A DNA stretch of 15,592 nucleotides from Chalciporus piperatus (lineage: Eukaryota; Basidiomycota; Agaricomycetes; Boletales; Boletaceae). The notes beneath the pieces are model-generated. The model did no database searches, was not told the DNA's origin, and worked only from the letters and a program-made list of their open reading frames with translations. The DNA lies in NCBI GenBank assembly GCA_038093975.1, contig JBBPTG010000408.1, forward strand, positions 1 through 15,592, given 5' to 3'. How positions within the stretch are numbered: position 1 is the first letter of the stretch; each line of letters starts with the position of its first letter. Positions 7,171-15,592 of this stretch are shown piece after piece. A program made the position numbers and the translations under genes.

Positions 7171-10100
7171 ATGTCTTCCTCCAGCTCGACCTTCGCCTCC
7201 ATCCCCACGCTCAACGGCTCGAACTACCTTACTTGGGCCCCCAAGATGCGCGCCTACCTTATGTCCATCGGAGTCTTTTATACGACTCAGAAGACAACAG
7301 ATGAGGATGACGACGACTGGTCTAAGAACACAGAGAAGGCAGTCGGTTCTCTCTACCTGAAGCTCAACGCTTCTCTCCAACGTCGCTGGGAGGAGGAGAA
7401 CAACGCCAAGGCCCTTTGGGACGCTCTCAAGGACGCTTTCTCCCATCCCACCTTCGCCAACGTTTACGACGAGTACGACACCTTCGAGAACATCAAGTTC
7501 TCTCTTCATGAGTCCCCGGCTGGGACTTTCTCAAAACTCAGGACCGCGTTCCAGAAGTTCGATCAGTACAAGTTCCCTCTCTTGGATCGCTGGCAGATCC
7601 TGATGACGTTGAGGAAACTCAAAGTACTTCCTTACATGTCGACGTTTTTACAGCTGCTTAACGCGAAGTCTGGAGATTCGTTGAAGGACGTCACGACTAC
7701 GGAGATTGAGATAACGGGCACGGGCGCAACGGAGGTAAGAACTCCACGCGTCGTCACTCGGGCTGGCGCCCTTCCATTTACCCTCGACGAGATTGAGCAA
7801 ACCGCTCTCGGTGCTTGGTCTCAGCAAAATTCTTTGAAGGCTCCCGCGCCTGCTCAGCCTGCTCAGGCGTCTAAGATATCGGCTGTCAAGTCGAAAGGTC
7901 AGGACCCACAGTTCACGCAGCAGCAGCAGCAGCCGGCGAACTCGAACAACGGTCAAGGGAACGCCAACTCAAATGGCAAGAAGAAGAAGAAGCGCGGAAC
8001 TCGTTCCGCAGAAGGTCAGGCAAAGAACGAGACTCGCAAGTCTCGTGCCCATGCCAACAACGCTTCGGCGTCCTTCGCCTTCTCTTCCTTCACCACCCCT
8101 CCCGTCGTAATCGCACCTGCAGCCACCGTCTTCACCTCGCCCGCCGCCCACCCTCGTCAACTCGCCCACTCTTCTGGTGCTGCCCACTACGGGCCACCAG
8201 CTTTTCCACAGACCTTGCGCAGCATTGACCTTGCGCACCGCATCCTGGTCACGCCAACTCCCCAGACACTTCGTCGTCTCGACAAGGTGGCAAACCCACC
8301 TTCGGACACATTGTCTGAGGAACGGCCCAACAAGTGCCTCCATTTAATGGAGAGCATCGACGTTTCGATCCCGTTTGCATCAGTCGTGGAACTCCCTGAC
8401 GAGGTTTCTATCACACCTCTCGCTCCGCCCCCTCCTCGTCGTCTTACCTTGCGCGAACGTCTCGAAGCACGTTTGCCGGAGACTCCGTCTCCATCACCAT
8501 CACCACCACCAACGAATGACCCCATTGTCTGCTTGCCCGGACATTGTCGGCAGTCTACGTTCGGTGAGATTGACCCTGGCACCTTCGCTCTGCCATTCGT
8601 TACCACGGTTGCTCCTCTACCGGAAGAGGATATAGTCTCTCTGGGGGAGGAATACGACATCGCCGACTATATTGAGCGTTTTTACGCCGATGATGAAGTC
8701 GAGTCGCAACCACTCGATGAGAGGATCGGAGAAGTCTTCCCAGACATGGGAGAATACTTCGACTTCGACTATGATATGACTGAAAGGTCTGTCTATTCAC
8801 TCTCGCATCTTAGCGATGACAACTCACAACTGCCTTATTCACAGCAGTATGTAGAGTATATACTGTCATCTGTCTTAGATAGCGAAGTACCAATGTGTAT
8901 GTTGATGTTCGATCTCGATCCGTGTGAAGAATGCTTTAAGTTGAGCGATCCTGACGTCAAGTCGGATATTTGGCTCCTTGACTCTGGAGCATCGTCTCAC
9001 TTCACTTATGATATGTCCGATTTTTCGGAATATAAATAATTTGAAGTCCCCAGGCAATGTAAGACAGCGAACGGTCTAGTACCTATCATAGGTCAAGGCA
9101 CTGTCTTAGTTAAATTCAAGGGATCTATCGTCAGATTATCCCCTACCATCTATATGCCCACGACGGACATCAAGCTCATTTCTATGGGCACTTTACTCCA
9201 AGATCAAGACATCTCTCTACGGTCCGCTGGCAACGGAACACTAATAGATTTTTGGCATGCACGTAAAAAGGCTACCATTCTTCAGTTCCATTCGCATCCT
9301 GGCTCCACAATGTATTTTATACGCGCCGATGTGGTCAAGACCAAACAATTTTCAACTGTGAAGTTATACGCGACAGACTATGATGTTTTACATTGTCGCT
9401 TAGGACATGCTTCCAAAGATGTCATACGTGCAGCAAAGAAGCACCTCAAGGATTTCCCTGCGGTTGAAATACCAGCGGATGATCATGTTTGTCCTGGTTG
9501 TCAACTAGGCAAACAACCTAATCGTGCATTCCCGCCTACTCAACGACGTGCTACTGAACCGTTTGAACTTGTTCACTCGGATCTAAAGTCGTTTGAAACG
9601 GAATCATACTATAGGAACAAATATATCATCGTTTTTTATGATGATTTTACTTCAATGTCTTGGATCAAGCCGTTGCGAAACAAAAATGACGCACTGCCTG
9701 CTACTCGACAATTTATCAAAATGGTCCAAACGCAATGGAAAAGCCAAGTAAAAGGCTAGATGTCCGATGCTGGAGGAGAATACAAGTCTAAGGCTTTTGA
9801 CGAAATGCTTCGAAATGAAGGAATTCTCATATATCAAAGCGCCCCACACACTCCTCAGCAAAACGGCAGAGCTGAACGGCATATCCGTACGCTCATGGAC
9901 AAGGCACAAGCAATGCGTCTTCACGCTTGCTTACCATCATCATTTTGGGAATTCACAGTTCAACATGCTTGGTATCTCCATAACAGAATCCCTAACAGGA
10001 GACTTAACTGGAAAACACCACTAGAGCTATTAACTGGCGAACTTTCATCTCTCAATCACGTTCGCGTATTCGGATGTGGTGCCTATGTGCATCTTCCCGA

Positions 10101-10185
10101 AGACACTCGTGGTGGAAAGTTGCAACCAAAATCACACACTAAGGGAAGTAAAGACGTGGATAGAAAGTGTCTGAATCACTATTGA
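7171..10185 (+). pseudogene. Copia gag-protease-integrase frame with two in-frame stops
   Basis: Seen: a single frame from ATG 7171. The N-terminal part (LNGSNYLTWAPKMRAYL and following) is a copia-type Gag. It has a poly-Q patch and a basic NGKKKKKRG tract at the point where many Gags carry a CCHC knuckle; no knuckle is seen. A Pro-rich and acidic linker leads to the protease motif WLLDSGASSHF (Asp codon 8980-8982). TAA at 9037-9039 interrupts the frame, which resumes at FEVPRQCKTANG. Integrase follows: HCRLGH with CPGCQLGK (HHCC zinc binding), VHSDL, MSDAGGEY and NGRAERHI, giving the D, D-35-E triad with all residues present. TAG at 9757-9759 falls just before MSDAGGEY. After KSHTK (10143) the reading is unrelated sequence to TGA 10183-10185. 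RT and RNase H are absent, so no functional polyprotein can result. Confidence 0.88.
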
Positions 10186-10216
10186 CCAGTGATGCCCGCT
10201 ACTAGGAATCAGTGTT

Positions 10217-10261
10217 AAACGATGACAATCAGTGACGGGGACCGTCACTGATTGCTCGTTT
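10217..10261. repeat. Strong hairpin, 13-bp perfect core
   Basis: CAATCAGTGACGG (10226-10238) and CCGTCACTGATTG (10242-10254) are perfect inverted arms around a 3-base loop. With two single-base bulges the pairing extends outward through AAACGA (10217-10222) and TCGTTT (10256-10261), giving about 19 paired positions. It follows no identified gene, so a terminator role is not indicated. Confidence 0.75.
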
Positions 10262-10270
10262 TTCCTAATA

Positions 10271-10320
10271 AAAATCAGCGACATTGGTAATACTGTCCAA
10301 TGTCTTCGGTAGCTGATTTT
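10271..10320. repeat. Second hairpin, bipartite arms
   Basis: AAAATCAGC (10271-10279) pairs with GCTGATTTT (10312-10320), and the adjacent GACATTGG (10280-10287) pairs with CCAATGTC (10297-10304). Both pairings are perfect, with a 7-base bulge on the right arm and a 9-base loop. It begins only 9 bp after the first hairpin. Confidence 0.75.
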
Positions 10321-10530
10321 AACTATCCTTTCCGCTTTTTATCTGTGTCCGAGAAAGTGATATCACGCTTTCTGTTCGCTGATAATCCATTACAAGATCA
10401 CTTATTTGTATTGTCACAACCAACCTGTATCTTCCAGCTTATTGACACATTGTTATGGGGGTCACATACATTCCGCATCGACTGGTAGCACAAATACAGG
10501 GCGTTAGCACAACAGTTTGTAAGAAGTACA

Positions 10531-10998
10531 TGTTACGATCATTCATTCTTTCCTTTCTCATTACCTTGTACTAAGTCCTAGTCGCTGGTTCGAGTCCTGC
10601 CTAGGCCTCTTATTTCTTGCTTGCTTTAGTCAGCGGATGTTCTTCGATGTTCTTTCACATTCCATACTTCGTCATCGCTGACTCGTACTCTTACCAAGCA
10701 TGACTCATTCCTATTCGTCATAGCTTGTTCTTACACATTCCAACCGGTTCCATGCCTGCCCTTAACTCGTTTCTCTACTTATATAAACCCTCGAGTTTCT
10801 CCTGTAACCTTAACTTAGACCTACGCAATCTAGCTTGGTCATTCCTTGCTTCCTGTGAACCCTCTGAGAGTCACCGTCCCACTCTTGAACGGACGCTAGG
10901 CCTTAACGTGGACATCCCATCGTTAAAGCTACCTTTGAAACCCTTGCTTGACTAGGCTTTTGTGTCTACGCTTTGACCTACCCGGCACAAGCGTAACA
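10531..10998 (+). repeat. Gypsy 5' LTR (468 bp)
   Basis: Starts TGTTACG and ends CGTAACA, a perfect 7-bp terminal inverted repeat with TG...CA ends. The primer-binding site begins two bases later. It contains TATATAAA at 10780-10787 and, at 10811-10822, the 12-mer complementary to the primer-binding site. A U3 inverted repeat AGTCAGCGGATG (10628-10639) / CATCGCTGACT (10673-10683) is also present. The left border rests on the inverted ends alone because the 3' LTR is outside the window; a TGTCAC start at 10412 was considered less likely. Confidence 0.75.
10780..10787 (+). promoter_or_regulatory. TATA box in the gypsy LTR
   Basis: TATATAAA, the best TATA match in the LTR. Transcription would be expected about 25-35 bp downstream, which is where the self-primer sequence TAACTTAGACCT (10811-10822) begins. 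Confidence 0.65.
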
Positions 10999-11000
10999 AA

Positions 11001-11012
11001 AGGTCTAAGTTA
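11001..11012 (+). other. Gypsy primer-binding site (self-priming type)
   Basis: AGGTCTAAGTTA lies two bases after the LTR and is the exact reverse complement of TAACTTAGACCT at 10811-10822, the predicted 5' end of the element's own RNA. In Tf1 of fission yeast and its relatives the 5' end of the transcript is known to fold back onto the primer-binding site and prime reverse transcription without a tRNA. The same mechanism is inferred here. Confidence 0.75.
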
Positions 11013-11046
11013 CCCCTGAAGGCTACCTTCGCTGTAGACCTCCACC

Positions 11047-12339
11047 ATTTCCCAACGACCTCGCCTCGACACCTCTCGCTGGGGCCCCCCACGAGAGACC
11101 GCTAATCCACAGAACCCCGAATCTTCTGACTCGGGCTCACCTGAAGAGGAAGATCCCTCTAACCCCTACGACACCTCGGATCTTTACGACGAACCAATCA
11201 CCACCCAAGAGGAACAAGAAGAAACCCTTCACCTCTCCCACGAATTTTCCTCAGCTGTAACCATCCCAAGGTCACCAACACCACCGTCACCGACCCCAAT
11301 ATCCCGAAGAGCTCCACAGTTCCCTGTGTCGCCTGCTCCCCCACGAACCCCAGCTTTCCCCACTCCTTCCCTTCCCGCGCCCGCATTTGCACCAGGAGCG
11401 TATCAGATACCCCCTACCTTCGTAAATCCCATGTCGTCCTCAAAACCCACTGAACTCCGCATCGGAGCCCCGGACGCCTTTGATGGCTCCTTCGAGAAAA
11501 GCACCGCTTGGATGAATTCCATCCAATTCTATCTCACCGTCAACGGCGACGTATACAACACAGATCCCAAGAAGATCGCCTTCGCCTTATCCTACATGTC
11601 TAAAGGATCAGCGGCCACCTGGGCTGCCACCTTCCGCCGCAAAGCCATCACCGGCGCTACCGTCACCATGGGCACTTGGGCCCAATTTATCGCTGATTTC
11701 GAAACGGCATTCAAACATCACGATACCGTAGGAAATGCTGTTGCCTGGCTTTCCACCAAACGCATGAAACCTCTCAAGAACGGAGAGTATTCCCCTTCCC
11801 TCTCGGAATTTATTTCGAGTTTCCAAAACCAAGTCGCCCTGTCTGGCATCATCGACAACAACGTCCTAATCGGATATTTCTCCGCAGGGATACCTATCTC
11901 CCTTATGAGAAGAGTCAATAGCATGGATACCGTCCCTACCACGATCGAGGATTGGTACAAACGCACCACCCAGTTCCAAACTCAATGGGAACATGCCAAT
12001 GAAATCGCGAATCGCAATCGTAACCCCGCCAAGCCTTTCCGTCCATTCTCCTCTGCCAATCACTCTACCCCCGCCAGAGATCCCAATGCCATGGACGTCG
12101 ACGCCATCCGTATCTCCAAGCTCACTCCTGAGGAGCGGAAACGCTGCCAGGAGAAGGGACTCTGTTTCCGCTGCAGGAAAGCTGGACATCGGTCCAACGC
12201 CTGCCCAGAATTCTCCTCAAACCAGAAAACCCCGAGGAAGGTTCAAAAGGTTGAGGAAGAAATTCCCGCGCTGATCGAGATAGATGATGAGGATGAAACC
12301 ACCGTTCGTAAAGTAGCCTTTGTCACAAAGGGTTTTTAG
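11047..12339 (+). CDS. Gypsy Gag (capsid/nucleocapsid), start codon apparently lost
   Basis: Seen: the frame is open from 11038 (after TAG 11035-11037) to TAG 12337-12339, about 430 codons. The first part is Pro/Ser/Glu-rich (RPRLDTSRWGPPRE onward). The middle is a Retrotrans_gag-type capsid region (FDGSFEKSTAWMNSIQFYL, WAQFIADFETAF). The C-terminal nucleocapsid has one CCHC knuckle CFRCRKAGHRSNAC, preceded by AMDVDAI and LTPEERKRC as in many fungal chromovirus Gags. No ATG occurs in frame before 11431. An ATT at 11047-11049 in the context CCACCATTTCC looks like a mutated start (CCACCATG), which would give a Gag beginning at SQRPRLD. Starting at ATG 11431 would still include the capsid and knuckle but lose the N-terminal extension. 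The boundary is therefore an inference; the family call is firm. Confidence 0.85.
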   Translation: MSQRPRLDTSRWGPPRETANPQNPESSDSGSPEEEDPSNPYDTSDLYDEPITTQEEQEETLHLSHEFSSAVTIPRSPTPPSPTPISRRAPQFPVSPAPPRTPAFPTPSLPAPAFAPGAYQIPPTFVNPMSSSKPTELRIGAPDAFDGSFEKSTAWMNSIQFYLTVNGDVYNTDPKKIAFALSYMSKGSAATWAATFRRKAITGATVTMGTWAQFIADFETAFKHHDTVGNAVAWLSTKRMKPLKNGEYSPSLSEFISSFQNQVALSGIIDNNVLIGYFSAGIPISLMRRVNSMDTVPTTIEDWYKRTTQFQTQWEHANEIANRNRNPAKPFRPFSSANHSTPARDPNAMDVDAIRISKLTPEERKRCQEKGLCFRCRKAGHRSNACPEFSSNQKTPRKVQKVEEEIPALIEIDDEDETTVRKVAFVTKGF

Positions 12340-12369
12340 ACCGGGAAGCTCTGCCGACGCAAGCTTCCC
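12330..12369 (+). promoter_or_regulatory. Programmed -1 ribosomal frameshift signal between gag and pol
   Basis: Seen: slippery heptamer GGGTTTT (12330-12336), in the required phase G GGT TTT of the gag frame; spacer TAGACC (6 nt, containing the gag stop); then a perfect 8-bp stem GGGAAGCT (12343-12350) / AGCTTCCC (12362-12369) with an 11-nt loop. Pol is in the -1 frame and opens only after TAA 12309-12311, so the shift must occur within 12312-12339, exactly where the signal lies. Heptamer pattern, spacer and stem fit the classical -1 signal. Confidence 0.75.
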
Positions 12370-15300
12370 CAGTCACGTGTGCACCTGTACTTGTAAAGTC
12401 GCGAAAGCGCTCTATGCAAATTCCCATACAGATTATCGTTCCCTCGCACACGATGAAAGCCGTCGAAACCCGCGCCCTCATTGATAGCGGCGCAGACATC
12501 TCCTGCATCGATTGGGCCTTCGTACGTAAAAATCGAATCCCAACCACTCGACTCGAAACCCCCATTCGAGTTCGAAACGTCGACCAAACCGCAAACAAAA
12601 GCGGAATGATACTCTTCACCACCACCCTCTTCCTCGACATCGAAGGACTTGCGCAAGAAGTAACCTTCCACGTCATGAACTGCGGAAACGAAAACGTCAT
12701 CCTAGGTCTCCCATGGCTCGAAAAGGCTAACCCAATCATCGATTGGCGTCGACGAACCCTCTCACTGTCAGAATCTATCGACGAGTCAAAAAGGTTATAT
12801 GCTATGCACGCTTCAGCCTGTAAAACCAATGACCGACTCTTCACTCGACCTACTCCTCCCCCTCGACACTCCTATGTAACCCCGGAGATCGACAAACAAC
12901 TCTATGACTACCTAGATTCTGAGACCGAATCCACCTTCCTCAATCGCGCCTATGAAAACCATACCCTAAACCGCATCATTCGTTGCGGCTCACGCTTTGT
13001 CCCAAACCACGTTGTTGCTCGCCTCACCAGAGCTACGGAACTTGCAATCGCGGCCGAGCTGGCCAAACCTAAATCTACCCTTCCGAGAGAATATGCCAAA
13101 TACGCCTCGGTTTTTGACGAACCTTCGGCCGGCCACCTTCCTCCGTCTCGAATTTACGACCACGAGATTAACCTGAAGGAATCCTTCGTCCCCAAAATCG
13201 GGAAACTCTATCCGCTATCCCCAGACGAGAAAAAAGCCACAGAAGACTTCCTTGAAGAAAATCTTCGCACCGGAAAGATACGTCCTTCCAATTCCCCCCA
13301 AGCATCTCCCTTCTTCTTTGTCAAAAAGAAAGACGGAAAACTCCGACCCTGTCAGGACTATCGATATCTGAATGAACACACTACCCGCGACGCCTACCCC
13401 CTTCCCCTTATTGGAGATCTCGTTGACAAACTCAAAGACGCTAAGATCTTCACCAAATTCGACGTACGATGGGGTTACAATAATGTCCGTATCAAAGACG
13501 GACACCAATGGAAAGCTGCCTTCCTCACTCACAAAGGCCTCTTTGAACCGACTGTGATGTTCTTTGGGCTGAACAACTCCCCGGCTACCTTCCAACGCTT
13601 CATGAACGACTCTTTTAGAGACATGATAGCTGAAGGATGGCTCGTCATCTATATGGACGACCTTCTCATCTTCTCCCCCGACGACACCACTCACACTGTT
13701 CACACCCAACGAGTTCTCGAGCGCATGCAGGAGCTAGATCTCCATCTTCGCTTGGAGAAATGCAACTTTGCCGTAAACGAGGTTGAATATCTCGGCATGA
13801 TCGTCCGCCCAGGAGAGCTTGCCATGGATCCCATCAAACTCGACGGCATCTCTCAATGGCCCATCCCCTCCACCGTTAAGGAAGTTCGCTCATTCCTTGG
13901 CTTCGCCAACTTCTACCGACGTTTTATCCCAAACTACTCTTTGGTCGCTCGCCCTCTGATCGATCTAACCAAAAAAGACCATCGATGGGATTGGACCAAT
14001 GCCTGCCAAAATGCCTTCGCTCGCCTGAAACAGATGTTCTTGGCAAAACCCGTCCTGCGATTCCCTGACCTCTCCAAACCCTTCGCCATCGCGACTGATG
14101 CCTCCAAATTTGCCTCTGGAGGAATACTCCTCCAAACCGACGCCAACGGCGATTGGCATCCCTGTTCGTATCTCTCCCAGTCCTTCGGTGACGCAGAGCG
14201 AAATTACGATATTTACGATCGTGAACTTCTTGCTGTCATTCGCGCACTAAAGACCTGGCGGCACTACCTCCATGGCTCCCCCTTCCCCGTCCAGGTGTTC
14301 ACCGATCACAAAAACCTGACCTACTTTCGCCAACCCCAGAACCTGAACCGTCGGCAAGCCCGCTGGCTCCTTGACCTTGCCGACTTTGACTTAAAAATGA
14401 TCCACGTCCCTGGCTCGTCCCTCGCCGGTCCTGATGCCTTATCTAGGCGTGCTGATCACTTCCCCACTGACGCCGATGACAATGCGGGTACCACTCTGCT
14501 ACCACCCTCGCTATTCGTCCGTGTCATTGACTCTGCGATGAACAATCACATCTCCAATCTTTCCAAGGACGACCCGTTTCTCCTCACGGCGTTGCAGGCC
14601 ATTGACGGTGACATCCCTGCACCTTTCCGCTCTAGACTGGCAGATTGGCAGATGACTAACGGCGTCCTGACCTATCAAGGTCGTGTCTACATCCCACCGG
14701 ATGAAGACCTACGTCGCACCGTAGTCCAACGATGCCATGATCATCCCACCGCCGGCCACCCTGGCTATCTCAAGACTCGGCAATTAGTCGCCGCTGAGTT
14801 TTGGTGGCCCGGACTTGCCCAATTCGTTCGCAAATACGTAGAAGGATGCGCAACTTGCCAACAGAATAAGGCAAACACACATCCAACCACCCCTCCTCTG
14901 ATGCCAATACCCTCAAAGAGTTCTAAACCATTCCAACAAGTGTCCTGTGATCTCATCACCGACCTACCCATTTCCAATGGCTTTGATTCTCTGTTGGTCG
15001 TGGTCGACCACGGGCTTACAAAGGGGGTAATTCTTTGCCCTACCAAGAAAACCGTCACGGCCGAAGGGATCGCTTCCCTCTTTTTCCACAAAGTCTACTT
15101 AAGATTCGGTCTTTACGACAAAATCATCAGTGACAGAGGACCACAATTCGCATCCGAATTCGCTCGTGAACTAGGACGAATCCTCGGATATGACCTTTCC
15201 CTTTCCACCGCCTATCATCCCCAGTCTGATGGAGAAACTGAACGCGTCAACCAGGAAGTTGAGACTTACCTTCGAATCTATTGCGGAGATAACCCCATAT

Positions 15301-15592
15301 CCTGGGCTGATTCCATTTCCCACGCAGAATTTGCACACAATCACCGGCCCCACTCTGTCACCGGCAAATCCCCGTTCTACCTCATGATGGGATATGAACC
15401 CCGTCCTCTTCCTGCGGTGATCGCCGATTCCGCATTACCCGCTGTCGAACTTCGTCTCCACTCTCTCACCGCTGCCAGAGACGAAGCGCTCGCCTCACAC
15501 GAACTCGCCAGACAAGTGATGGCTGCACGAACTCGACAAAAGTTCAAACCGTTCGCCAAAGGAGACAAAGTCTGGCTGGAAGCGAGGAACCT
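12336..15592 (+). CDS. Gypsy Pol polyprotein: protease, reverse transcriptase, RNase H, integrase (3' end outside window)
   Basis: Seen: the -1 frame relative to gag is open from 12312 to the window end, about 1085 codons from the shift. Residue numbers count from TTA 12336. Protease ALIDSGAD (Asp 50). RT from about residue 288, with FTKFDVRWGY (Asp 376), FFGLNNSPATFQ and the catalytic IYMDDLL (Asp 441 and 442). RNase H with ATDASKFASGG (Asp 588), YDRELLAVIRAL and FTDHKNLTYF. Integrase with an HHCC zinc finger (HDHPTAGH from 801, CATCQ Cys 838/841), then DLITD (Asp 872), SDRGPQF (Asp 933) and DGETERVN (Glu 969), a D, D-35-E triad. The last residues, DKVWLEARNL, begin the integrase C-terminal (GPY/F-type) region. 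All catalytic residues are present. The enzyme set copies element RNA into DNA and inserts it. No separate pol start is needed if the frameshift signal works; ATG 12412 is a conceivable alternative. Confidence 0.93.

Larger units (their letters stand above)
6666..10143 (+). mobile_element. Ty1/copia LTR retrotransposon, broken: 5' LTR, gag, protease, integrase; no RT, RNase H or 3' LTR
   Basis: Seen: 5' LTR 6666-6905, primer-binding site 6906-6917, a leader of about 250 bp, then one reading frame from ATG 7171 in the copia order gag, protease, integrase. Copia-specific order (integrase before RT) and the integrase motifs define the superfamily. Clear protein homology stops at KLQPKSHTK (about 10143), where a complete element would continue into RT and RNase H. 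No copy of the LTR start TGTTGAAC is visible downstream. Two in-frame stops (9037-9039 and 9757-9759) and the missing 3' half make it non-autonomous and dead. Confidence 0.9.
10144..10530. other. Gene-free segment between the two retrotransposons, rich in inverted repeats
   Basis: It does not read as copia pol, and it precedes the gypsy LTR. It holds three hairpin-forming sequences in about 150 bp (10217-10261, 10271-10320 and the palindrome GTGATATCAC at 10357-10366) and recurring AATCAGTG/AATCAGCG words. The 62-codon open frame at 10300 has no recognisable content. The last five bases, GTACA (10526-10530), would be the left target duplication of the gypsy element. Confidence 0.5.
10531..15592 (+). 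mobile_element. Ty3/gypsy LTR retrotransposon (chromovirus-like), 5' part; runs off right edge
   Basis: Seen: 5' LTR 10531-10998, self-complementary primer-binding site 11001-11012, gag 11047-12339, a -1 frameshift signal at 12330-12369, and pol open from 12336 to the last base in gypsy order (protease, RT, RNase H, integrase). The integrase C-terminus, any chromodomain and the 3' LTR lie beyond the window. The pol frame has no stop, unlike the neighbouring copia remnant, so this is the younger or better preserved of the two. The one visible defect is the probable loss of the gag ATG. Confidence 0.92.

Noticed and set aside
7969..8660. Long minus-strand frames inside copia gag
   Set aside because: They are shadows of the plus-strand gag frame, which has the recognisable domains; their Gly/Arg/Ser bias mirrors the Pro/Ser/Ala codons opposite.
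10505..10597. Perfect matches to Pol III box A (TAGCACAACAG, 10505-10515) and box B (GGTTCGAGTCC, 10587-10597), suggesting a tRNA or a SINE head
   Set aside because: The spacing is wide, the flanking acceptor arms do not pair, and box B lies inside the gypsy LTR defined by its inverted ends, while box A lies outside. Probably chance.
10412..10998. Longer LTR starting at TGTCAC (10412)
   Set aside because: Its end pairs imperfectly with GTAACA, whereas TGTTACG at 10531 is a perfect 7-bp inverted match to CGTAACA at the right end.
12323..12844. Minus-strand frames inside gypsy pol (also 13215-13709 and 14765-15091)
   Set aside because: They lie opposite the uninterrupted pol frame with full catalytic motifs, and no independent homology is seen.

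Overview
The window looks like genomic DNA of a filamentous basidiomycete, probably an Agaricomycete. The signs are spliced genes with GT-AG introns of about 45-67 bp, a protein-kinase-like gene with sequence features I know from expanded Agaricomycete kinase families, and two LTR retrotransposons whose proteins match fungal copia and gypsy (chromovirus) types. No prokaryotic features are visible.

Left part (1-6220), host genes. A minus-strand gene of unknown function, with a basic N-terminus and a coiled coil, is cut by the left edge (1-532). A diverged copy lies in the same orientation at 5225-6139, where all five exons can be read; it carries one in-frame TGA. Both copies share identical exon and intron lengths over the compared part. 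Between them sit a spliced protein-kinase-like gene (838-2064, +, with an in-frame TAG in its N-terminal family block) and a multi-exon Ser/Thr/Pro-rich gene (3221-4488, +) behind a TATA box. The stretches 2065-3154 and 4489-5224 hold no gene I can support.

Middle part (6220-10530). A roughly 110-bp fold-back of AAGGTGAGGT-like units (6405-6514) precedes a broken Ty1/copia element. The copia element has a 240-bp 5' LTR (6666-6905), a primer-binding site matching the anticodon arm of initiator tRNA-Met, then gag, protease and integrase in one frame interrupted by TAA and TAG. Homology ends near 10143, before reverse transcriptase, and no 3' LTR is seen. A gene-free stretch of about 390 bp follows, with three strong inverted repeats.

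Right part (10531-15592). The 5' portion of a Ty3/gypsy element runs off the right edge: LTR (10531-10998), a primer-binding site complementary to the element's own predicted transcript start (Tf1/sushi-type self-priming), gag with a CCHC knuckle, a complete-looking -1 frameshift signal (GGGTTTT heptamer, 6-nt spacer, 8-bp stem), and an uninterrupted pol of protease, RT, RNase H and integrase. Pol looks intact as far as it goes, but the gag start codon appears to be lost (ATT where ATG is expected).

No new defence or biosynthetic system is evident. The most informative points are the self-priming and frameshift signals of the gypsy element, the duplicated unknown gene, and the two fold-back DNA segments.
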